Of a stretch of DNA of 64,000 nucleotides, positions 51,432 through 59,589 are shown one piece after another. The position numbers and the translations under genes are program-made. The notes beneath the pieces were generated by a model, which saw nothing but the letters and a program-made list of their open reading frames with translations, was not told the DNA's origin and did no database searches. The number at the start of each line of letters is the position of its first letter. Within the stretch, counting starts at the first letter, position 1. Origin of the DNA: Roseateles depolymerans (GTDB lineage Bacteria > Pseudomonadota > Gammaproteobacteria > Burkholderiales > Burkholderiaceae_C); the NCBI GenBank assembly GCA_003241055.1, contig QFOD01000006.1, positions 124,001 through 188,000 on the forward strand, given 5' to 3'.

Positions 51432-52226
51432 ATGCCTGCATGGACCTGTCTCGACCTGGATCGCCGCGCCGACGGCGTGGCGCTGCTGACGATGAACCGG
51501 CCGGCCGTGTTCAACGCCTTCGACGAGGCCTTGATCGCCGAGCTGGACGAGGCGTTCGCGGCGCTGGGTGCGGACCCGTCGGTGCGCGTCATCGTGCTGG
51601 CCGGGCGTGGCAGGCATTTCAGCGCCGGCGCCGATCTGCAGTGGATGCAGCGCGCGGCCCAGGCCTCGCAGGCCGCCAACCTGGCCGACGCCCAGCGCTT
51701 TGCCGCGATGCTCGCCCGCATCGCCGAGACGCCCAAGCCCACGCTGGCTCGCGTGCAGGGCGCGGTGATGGGCGGCGGCGTGGGCCTGGTGGCCGCCTGC
51801 GATCTGGCGGTGGCCGATGCCGGCGCGAGCTTCTCGGTGAGCGAGGCGCGCATGGGCATCCTGCCGGCGGTGATCGGCCCGCATCTGGTGAACGCCGTGG
51901 GCCTGCGCGCCGCGCGCCGCCTGGCGCTGACGGCCAGCCGCTTTGGCGCCGAGGAGGCGCTGCGCCTGGGCCTGTTGCACGCGGTCGCCGAACCCGCCGG
52001 GCTGGAGGCCGCGGTCGAGACCCTGCTTCAGGATCTGCTGGCCTGCGGCCCGCAGGCGCAGGCCGAGATCAAGCAGCTCTACGCACGGCTGGCCCCCGGC
52101 GCGGTGGACGGGCCGGTGCGGGAGCTGAGTGCGCAGACGATTGCGCGTGTGCGCGCCACGCCCGAGGCCCGCGAAGGCTTCGAGGCCTTTTTCGCGAAAC
52201 GCGCCCCCAACTGGAAACCTCTGTGA
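51432..52226 (+). CDS. Enoyl-CoA hydratase/isomerase family protein (LiuC-like)
   Basis: A 264-residue crotonase-fold enzyme. HFSAGADLQWMQRAAQ forms the oxyanion/CoA site, GGGVGLVAACDLAVAD the second oxyanion loop, and SFSVSEARMGILPAVIGP carries the catalytic Glu. GGGVGLVAACD and PAVIGP resemble the methylglutaconyl-CoA hydratase (LiuC) branch more than FadB-type hydratases, but substrate cannot be fixed. The next gene begins inside its stop codon (TGATG), followed by a thiolase: a beta-oxidation-like set. I chose the start MPAWTCLDL since the alternative ATG at 51417 abuts the palindrome. Confidence 0.88.
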   Translation: MPAWTCLDLDRRADGVALLTMNRPAVFNAFDEALIAELDEAFAALGADPSVRVIVLAGRGRHFSAGADLQWMQRAAQASQAANLADAQRFAAMLARIAETPKPTLARVQGAVMGGGVGLVAACDLAVADAGASFSVSEARMGILPAVIGPHLVNAVGLRAARRLALTASRFGAEEALRLGLLHAVAEPAGLEAAVETLLQDLLACGPQAQAEIKQLYARLAPGAVDGPVRELSAQTIARVRATPEAREGFEAFFAKRAPNWKPL

Positions 52227-53650
52227 TGACCTCCTTGAATCTGTCCCAGGCCCGTGTGCTGGTGGTGGGCGCCGGCCTGATGGGTGCCGGCATTGCCCAG
52301 GTGGCGGCCCAGGCCGGCCACGCGGTGGTGCTGTGCGACAACCGCGCCGGCGCGGCGGCCGCGGCCAAGGCCAAGCTGGCCCAGACGCTGGACGGCCTGA
52401 TGGCCAAGGGCCGTCTGACGGCCGAGGCGGCGGCGGCCACGCTGGCGCGCATCACGGCGCAGGATGCGCTGGACGGCGCGGCCGACCTCGTCATCGAGGC
52501 CATCGTCGAGAACCTCGAGCTGAAGCGCGCGCTGTTCGCCGAACTGGAGGCCTTGCTGCCCGCGACGGCGGTCATCGCCACCAACACCTCGTCCATCTCG
52601 GTGACGGCACTGGCCCGCGACATGAAGGCGCCCGAGCGCCTGGTGGGCATGCATTTCTTCAACCCGGTGCCGCTCATGAAGCTGGTGGAGGTGGTGTCGG
52701 GTCTGGGCACGGCGCCCGAGGTGGCCGATGCGGTCTTCGCGCTGGCCGGCCGCTGGGGCAAGACGGCGGTGCATGCGCGCTCCACGCCGGGCTTCATCGT
52801 CAACCGCATCGCCCGGCCGTTCTACGCCGAGGCGCTGATGCTGCTGCAGGAGCGCGCCGCCGCGCCCGAGTTGATCGATGCCTGCCTGCGCTCGGCCGGC
52901 TTTCGCATGGGCCCCTGCGAGCTGATGGATCTGATAGGCCACGACACCAATTTCGCGGTGACGAACTCGGTGTTCGCGGCCAACTTCTTCGACCGCCGCT
53001 ACACGCCGTCGCTGGTGCAGCAGGAGCTGGTGGATGCGGGCTTTCTCGGACGCAAGAGCGGCCGGGGCTTCTACCGCTATCCCGATGGCGCGCCTGCCCT
53101 GGCGGCGGTGAGTCTGCCGGCGCCGGTGGGCGCCCTGCTGGTGGTGCATGGAAGCGGGCCGGTGGCCGAGCGTTTCGCGGCGGCCTGGCCGGAGGCGGCG
53201 CGCGAGCCCGACAGCGACTGGATCGGCCTGAGCATCGACGGGCGCCAGCTGCGCCTGAGCGATGGACGGCGTGCCGCCGACTTCGGCCCGGGCGCGGCCG
53301 TGTTCGACCTGCCCCTCGGCGCGGGCGGTGACCTGGCCTTTGCCGGCGACGCCGGTACCGCGGCCTGGCTGGCCGAACTGGGCTTCACGCCCCGGGCGAT
53401 GGCCGATGTGCCGGGCCTGGTGGTGGCACGCACCATCGCCATGCTGATCAACGAGGCGGCCGACGCCGTGGCCCAGGGCGTGTGCAGCGAGGCGGGCGCC
53501 GACGCGGCGATGAAGCTGGGCGTGAACTACCCCGCCGGGCCGTTCGAATGGCTGGCACGCTGGGACCGCCGGGCGGTCATCGCGCTGCTGGACCGGCTCG
53601 ATCAACACCACCGTGGCGAGCGCTACCGCGTCAGCCCTTATCTGAAGTGA
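52226..53650 (+). CDS. 3-hydroxyacyl-CoA dehydrogenase (PaaH-like)
   Basis: A 474-residue NAD-dependent dehydrogenase. Rossmann motif VVGAGLMGAGIAQVAAQ lies near residue 12. ATNTSSISVTALA and MHFFNPVPLMKLVEVV carry the catalytic His-Glu pair, followed by the 3HCDH domain (FIVNRIARPFYAEAL, GPCELMDLIGHDTN) and a second, C-terminal 3HCDH domain (VNYPAGPFEWLARW). The two-domain C-terminus and length match PaaH/PaaC of phenylacetate degradation, which oxidises 3-hydroxyadipyl-CoA; the oxoadipyl thiolase downstream supports this. TGATG overlap with the hydratase, four bases to the thiolase. Confidence 0.92.
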   Translation: MTSLNLSQARVLVVGAGLMGAGIAQVAAQAGHAVVLCDNRAGAAAAAKAKLAQTLDGLMAKGRLTAEAAAATLARITAQDALDGAADLVIEAIVENLELKRALFAELEALLPATAVIATNTSSISVTALARDMKAPERLVGMHFFNPVPLMKLVEVVSGLGTAPEVADAVFALAGRWGKTAVHARSTPGFIVNRIARPFYAEALMLLQERAAAPELIDACLRSAGFRMGPCELMDLIGHDTNFAVTNSVFAANFFDRRYTPSLVQQELVDAGFLGRKSGRGFYRYPDGAPALAAVSLPAPVGALLVVHGSGPVAERFAAAWPEAAREPDSDWIGLSIDGRQLRLSDGRRAADFGPGAAVFDLPLGAGGDLAFAGDAGTAAWLAELGFTPRAMADVPGLVVARTIAMLINEAADAVAQGVCSEAGADAAMKLGVNYPAGPFEWLARWDRRAVIALLDRLDQHHRGERYRVSPYLK

Positions 53651-53654
53651 CCCG

Positions 53655-54857
<1,203 letters not shown>

Positions 54858-54878
54858 CCCGCCGACCCGCGGCATAAA

Positions 54879-54906
54879 AAAAGGGATCCCCGCGGGGATC
54901 CCTTTT
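54879..54906. terminator. Bidirectional intrinsic terminator
   Basis: A perfect 28-bp palindrome: AAAAGGGATCCCCG then CGGGGATCCCTTTT. It gives a GC-rich stem ending in a U-run on either strand and stands between the convergent thiolase and TonB receptor genes, so it can end both transcripts. Confidence 0.9.
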
Positions 54907-54932
54907 GCTTGGGGCGAAACCCGGACTTCGGC

Positions 54933-57632
54933 TTAGAAGTCGTAGGTGCCGCGCACGTAGTACGAACGGCCCGTCGGGTTCGTGAAGCGCGGGTCGTAGC
55001 CAGCCTGGAAGAGGTCTTCCTGGTAGCTCAGCGGCGGGTCGCGGTCCGTCAGGTTGTGCACGCCGACCGTCAGCGACAGCGGCTTGATGGGGCGCCACGA
55101 GCCATACACGTCCATGGTCGTGTAGGGCTTCACGCGGTGCTCGCCATCAGCATCCAGGTAGCCGGACTTGTAGTACACGGTCGTGCCGGCCGAGAACTGG
55201 TCCTTGCTCCAGGCGGCCGACAGCGTCTGCTGCCAGCGGAACACCGGCGACGCGCCCGAGTACACGCCCACGTTCTGGTTGAACGGGCCACCCGCGTAGT
55301 TCTGGTACTCGTACTTGGTGACGTAGGTGCTGTTCAGGCCGAAGTTGAAGGCACCGTAGACCGTACGCAGGCGGTAGCTGGCCGTGACGTCGACACCACG
55401 GGTGTTCAGGTCGCCGAGGTTCTGCGTGCGGGCATCGATGTAGCCGCAGTCAGCACCCGGGCAGGAGGAGCCGTCGGTGGCCAGGTGGCCCGTGGCGTCA
55501 CGGTGGTAGTACTGGCTGAACAGCGCGTAGTTGTTCGGATCGAACAGCGTGCTGTCGGCAATGGCGCCGATCTGGTTGCGCAGGCGCAGCCACCACATGT
55601 CGACGCCGATGCTGACGTCGGCCACGGGCTCGATCACGACACCCAGGTTGGCCGTCTTGCTCTTCTCGGGCTTCAGGTTCAGGTTGCCGCCAGTCAGCTT
55701 CTGGAACTGGGCATTGCAGTTGTTGACCTTGGGGCCGGTCGGCGTGCCGTTCGGGCAGGTCAGCGGGTCATCGACCGTGGCCGTGTTCGTGTAGGCCTGG
55801 GCCGAGTGGATCTCGAACAGCGACGGCGCGCGGAAGCCGGTGGAGTAGGCGCCGCGGAACAGCACCTGCTTGAACGGCTGGAAGCGGAAGCTGAACTTCG
55901 GATTCGTCGTGCTGCCGAAATCGCTGTAGCGGTCATAGCGCAGCGCGGCGGTCACGTCCAGGCTCTTGAGCAGCGGCACGTTCAGCTCGGTGTACGCGGC
56001 GGACACGTTGCGCGAGCCGGAGTTGTACAGCTCCGGGTCCACGCCGGTGGAGGCCACGACGATGGAGGCGTAGCTGGTGTTGGCCTGCGTCGTGAAGTTC
56101 TCGCGGCGGAACTCGGTGCCGAACGCGACAGCGGCGGGGCGGCCGGCGCCCAGCCAGTCGCCCAGCTCGCGGCTGGCGTGAGCGTCCAGACCCTTGGTTG
56201 TGCCCTGGCCGTATTGCAGCGTGCCCACGGCCAGCGCCTTGTCCAGCAGGGCCTGGCCCGCGGCGTCCTGGTCGCCGAACGGGTTGATCACGCCGGTCAG
56301 CACGCCTTCGGTGATCAGGTTGCCGTTGGCGTAGCCGGAGATCAGCTTTTCGGTGACGCGGTTCTGGTTGTAGCTCAGACCGACGCCGTAGTCCCAGTTC
56401 GCGATCGTGCCGTCCATGGCCAGCACAAAGCGTTGCTGGATGTTGGTGTTCTTGTCGCCGCGGCCGCCGTTGGGCACGTCACGCCACTTGACGTTGACAT
56501 AGCCCGGCTGCACGGCCGCGCCACCGGCGGTCAGCGTGGTGCCGACCTTCTTGTCGGTGTAGGTCGGATCCAGCGGGACCGTCGGCGTGAAGCCGCTGCC
56601 GGAGTTGCCGGGGTAGTAGGGGTTGGCCGAGCCGTCCGGGCGGAACGGGTTCTGGATCAGGGCGCCGAACGGCACGGGGGCGACGCGGGTCCAGACGGTG
56701 CTTTGCGTGCCGAAGTACTCGGCGGACAGCACATGGTCGTCAGCCAGCTTCATCGAGCCCTTGAGCATCACGGAGTTGCGCTCGGACTTGGGGATGTAGT
56801 CCACGTAGCTCGACGTGGTCATGTAGCAGGACAGGTTGTCACCGGCCGGCGTCAGGAAGGTGCCCTTGGCGCAGCTGGGCGCGGCCGGGTTGGCCACGTC
56901 ACCCGAGCCCTGGTAGTAGTTGCCCGGGCTGGTCGAGCCGGACAGGCCGCCGGGGTAGCGGGTGTTGAAGTCGCGCTGCGTGCCGCCGATCGCGTCCTGA
57001 CGCTGCACGTCCAGGAAGCCGAACACGTTGAAGCCGTCCTTCCACAGGTCGCCGTAGCCGAAGCCGGCATTGGCCGACTTGGCCGTGCCGCCAGCGTGCT
57101 GCGGGCTTTCGTACTGGGCGGAGATCGTCGCGCCCTTGTAGTCCTTGCGGGTGATGAAGTTGATCACGCCGCCGATGGCGTCGGTGCCGTACAGCGACGA
57201 GGCGCCGTCACGCAGCACTTCCACGCGGTCCAGTGCGGCCAGCGGGATCATGTTCAGGTCGGGTGCCGAACCGTCGAAGGCGTTGTTCGCAATGCGGCGG
57301 CCGTTCAGCAGCACCAGTGTCTTGTTCGCGCCCACGCCACGCAGGTTGGCGAACGAGGCGCCGCCGGTCGAGGCGCCCACGGCCTGGCTGGTCGAGATGG
57401 TGGATTGGCTGGCGGTCAGCGTGCTGAGCACCTGCTCGACCGTGGTCATGCCCTGCTGCTTCAGCTCGGACATCTTGAACACGGTCACCGGCACGGCGGT
57501 TTCAGCGTCCAGACGCTTGATGGCCGAGCCGGTGATTTCGATGCGTTCCAGCTGTTCCTGCGCCTGAGCGCCAGCGGCCGCCACCCCCAGACCGGCCAGC
57601 ACGGCCAGGCTGATGATATTGCGCTTATACAT
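54933..57632 (-). CDS. TonB-dependent receptor with Oar/BtuB-like plug
   Basis: An 899-residue outer-membrane receptor. Signal peptide MYKRNIISLAVLAGLGVAAA ends near AGAQA; TonB box ERIEITGSAIKR; plug with TVEQVLSTLTA, ANLRGVGANKTLVLLNGRR and DRVEVLRDGASSLYGTDAIG; barrel ending YYVRGTYDF. The plug resembles the receptor encoded at 59.6 kb, and both belong to the large TonB-receptor family of Xanthomonas, Caulobacter and Alteromonas types, which import peptides, sugars or vitamins. GGAG stands nine bases before the ATG. Its third codon positions look less GC-biased than its neighbours'. Substrate unknown. Confidence 0.93.
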   Translation of the reverse strand: MYKRNIISLAVLAGLGVAAAGAQAQEQLERIEITGSAIKRLDAETAVPVTVFKMSELKQQGMTTVEQVLSTLTASQSTISTSQAVGASTGGASFANLRGVGANKTLVLLNGRRIANNAFDGSAPDLNMIPLAALDRVEVLRDGASSLYGTDAIGGVINFITRKDYKGATISAQYESPQHAGGTAKSANAGFGYGDLWKDGFNVFGFLDVQRQDAIGGTQRDFNTRYPGGLSGSTSPGNYYQGSGDVANPAAPSCAKGTFLTPAGDNLSCYMTTSSYVDYIPKSERNSVMLKGSMKLADDHVLSAEYFGTQSTVWTRVAPVPFGALIQNPFRPDGSANPYYPGNSGSGFTPTVPLDPTYTDKKVGTTLTAGGAAVQPGYVNVKWRDVPNGGRGDKNTNIQQRFVLAMDGTIANWDYGVGLSYNQNRVTEKLISGYANGNLITEGVLTGVINPFGDQDAAGQALLDKALAVGTLQYGQGTTKGLDAHASRELGDWLGAGRPAAVAFGTEFRRENFTTQANTSYASIVVASTGVDPELYNSGSRNVSAAYTELNVPLLKSLDVTAALRYDRYSDFGSTTNPKFSFRFQPFKQVLFRGAYSTGFRAPSLFEIHSAQAYTNTATVDDPLTCPNGTPTGPKVNNCNAQFQKLTGGNLNLKPEKSKTANLGVVIEPVADVSIGVDMWWLRLRNQIGAIADSTLFDPNNYALFSQYYHRDATGHLATDGSSCPGADCGYIDARTQNLGDLNTRGVDVTASYRLRTVYGAFNFGLNSTYVTKYEYQNYAGGPFNQNVGVYSGASPVFRWQQTLSAAWSKDQFSAGTTVYYKSGYLDADGEHRVKPYTTMDVYGSWRPIKPLSLTVGVHNLTDRDPPLSYQEDLFQAGYDPRFTNPTGRSYYVRGTYDF

Positions 57633-58012
57633 TGAGAAATACTCCAGAAATCAATTCACAACCCAACGCCATACGGTGCGATGGACGTCGAATGCTTCAA
57701 CCCGTCATGTTGATGGCGCGGCTGAGTTTGAAGGATTTCTGGAGGGCGGCATGACTTTACAAAAATTATTTGTGCGGCCGCCACATGACTATGTTCTGAA
57801 AGTCTTGATATTTCGTGTGGTCTTTTTTGTGTGTCTTGAAGTGAATCTTCAAATCAAATAAGAGATCACCCTATGTAGGGTTGTCTCTTAATGTAAAGGT
57901 ACGCTGCGGGCGAGCGCGGAACCGCCACACGTCAGGAGACGACGCCATGAGCCTGTAGGGCGAACGTTGTGTGATTGGTCTGCAGCGCGGGCGGTGATAC
58001 GCCCCGTGCCGG
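57633..58012. other. AT-richer intergenic region upstream of a TonB receptor
   Basis: This stretch is clearly richer in A and T than its surroundings and holds no convincing gene. Two symmetrical elements are visible: TTGAAG-TGAAT-CTTCAA at 57836-57852, and a 32-bp imperfect palindrome at 57859-57890, TAAGAGA..TCTCTTA outside and CCCTA-TG-TAGGG inside. The second could act as a terminator for the flavoprotein gene upstream on this strand, or both could be protein-binding sites controlling the receptor. Confidence 0.5.
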
Positions 58013-59248
58013 CTACTCGAAGAACAGCCGCGAGATACCCTTGAGGCTGACCAGATGCCCCGGGTTGCTGGTTTCATTCAGCACACCGCTCATGCGCGTC
58101 AACAGCCGCGGGCTTTTCTGGGCCCGCCAGATCAGCAGGTCGGCCAGCCAGGGATAGGCATTCACCCGGTTGGCCCGTTCGTAAAGCTCGAACTTGGGTT
58201 TCAGGGCCGTCAGGCCTTGCTCGTAGACGCGGCGCGCGGCGGCGTCATCAGCGCCATGGGCGAGCAGGGCATCGGCGGCCAGCAGCCCTGTTTCCATGGC
58301 CTTGCCGATGCCTTCGCCGGTGAATGAATAGGTGCTGCCGGCCGCCTCGCCGGTGACGATCAAGCCTGGGCGGCTCCAGCGGGCGCCGTTTAGCGTGCAG
58401 CGCAGCGGCGCGCCCTTGAGCCAGTTGTCGCCGTCGCCGACGCGCTGGCCCACGCGCAGCAGTTCGTGCGCCGGGGGGTAGTGCGCCACGAAGGCGTCGA
58501 AGATCGCGCGCAGGTTGACCTCTTTCTTGCGGCCCTTGCCGCCCAGGTCCTTGTGCGAGTCGGTCACCCCCACGCCGATGTTGAAGTGGCCATCGGGGGC
58601 CGGGAAGATCCAGCCGTAGCCGGGCCGCACCGAACGGTCCCAGACGACTTCCAGTGCCTTGATCCGGCCAACCATCTCGGGGGCCTTCACATAGCCTCGC
58701 AGCGCCACGCCGCTGGGGGTGTGGCGCAGGCACATGCCGGCGGCCGTCAGCGCCTTGGGCACGGCGCCGGTCGCCAGCACCACCCAGCGGGCCCGGACAT
58801 CGACGATCTCGGCGCCGGTCTTGAGGCGCGCGCCGACGACCCGACCGCCCTCCTCGAGAGGGGCTTCGAAGCGCGCCGGTGCAAGAAACCTTGCGCCGGC
58901 GCGCTGCGCTGCTTCGCAGAGCAGCTGATCCAGCTCTCGTCGCGGCAGCACGGCCAGCGTGCCAGGGACATCGATGCGCCCGCCGCGTGGCCCGATGCAG
59001 CCGACATGGCTCACGTGCTGGGCGCGTCGCATCACCTCGTCGAGCAGGCCCATCCGGGCCAGCGCCTTGTGCGCATCGGGAATCAGCCCGTCGCCGCAGA
59101 CCTTGTCGCGCCCCAGCGGGTGCTGATCAACCTGCAGCACATCCAGCCCCGCGCGGGCCAATGCCAGCGCGCAGGCACTGCCCGCGGGGCCGGCGCCGAC
59201 GACCAGAACATTGCAGTGAAGGGTGGCGGATGCAGGCGTGGCGTTCAA
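58013..59248 (-). CDS. Geranylgeranyl reductase family FAD-dependent oxidoreductase
   Basis: A 411-residue flavoprotein of the PHBH-fold geranylgeranyl reductase family. FAD motifs: VLVVGAGPAGSACALALA near residue 14, GRDKVCGDGLIP, WVVLATGA, and GLIVTGEAAGSTYSFTGEG (the GD-like motif). YGWIFPAPDGHFNIGVG is the family's substrate-side strand. Members saturate isoprenoid double bonds in archaeal lipids, chlorophyll or menaquinone; bacterial homologues are often of unknown substrate. It has no isoprenoid neighbours and sits between two TonB receptors. No signal peptide. Confidence 0.88.
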   Translation of the reverse strand: MNATPASATLHCNVLVVGAGPAGSACALALARAGLDVLQVDQHPLGRDKVCGDGLIPDAHKALARMGLLDEVMRRAQHVSHVGCIGPRGGRIDVPGTLAVLPRRELDQLLCEAAQRAGARFLAPARFEAPLEEGGRVVGARLKTGAEIVDVRARWVVLATGAVPKALTAAGMCLRHTPSGVALRGYVKAPEMVGRIKALEVVWDRSVRPGYGWIFPAPDGHFNIGVGVTDSHKDLGGKGRKKEVNLRAIFDAFVAHYPPAHELLRVGQRVGDGDNWLKGAPLRCTLNGARWSRPGLIVTGEAAGSTYSFTGEGIGKAMETGLLAADALLAHGADDAAARRVYEQGLTALKPKFELYERANRVNAYPWLADLLIWRAQKSPRLLTRMSGVLNETSNPGHLVSLKGISRLFFE

Positions 59249-59589
59249 TTGGGCACAGGCTGAGTTTGGCGGGCGGGGAAGTCTATGGGGCGGGTGGGCC
59301 TCATGCGGGGCGCGGGGCTAGCCCTAGCGGGGCACTCGGGGTCGCGTTGCGGGAGTGCAACGATTGCCGCGCCGTAAATCTGTGAAACCCTGGTGAAAAC
59401 CCTTGTTTTCCGCCTGTAAAGGCGTGTGGCGGCTCTCATGCCAAGTCCATTAGGGGGATCCCGGATCTGTCCCCCTAGGTCGCGTTGACAAACTTACATA
59501 GCGAAACGAGTGCCGTGTTTGTCCGTGGGCGCCCGTTTCTTTGCATCCCTGAAACGCATCGTAGAGAGCTTTCTCGCGAAGGAGTGGTT
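59249..59589. other. Intergenic region upstream of a TonB receptor
   Basis: No gene is supported here. A perfect hairpin, TAGGGGGA (59451-59458) with TCCCCCTA (59470-59477) around an 11-base loop, lies about 110 bases before the receptor. A TTGACA hexamer follows at 59485-59490, but no -10 stands at the right distance. AAGGAG at the end is the receptor's Shine-Dalgarno. Confidence 0.5.

Noticed and set aside
57613..57861. An 82-codon plus-strand frame in the AT-rich intergenic region
   Set aside because: No Shine-Dalgarno, overlaps the receptor start on the other strand and the palindromic elements; it arises from local AT richness.
59485..59490. TTGACA as a -35 box for the TonB receptor
   Set aside because: No recognisable -10 lies 16-18 bases downstream, so a promoter here cannot be supported.
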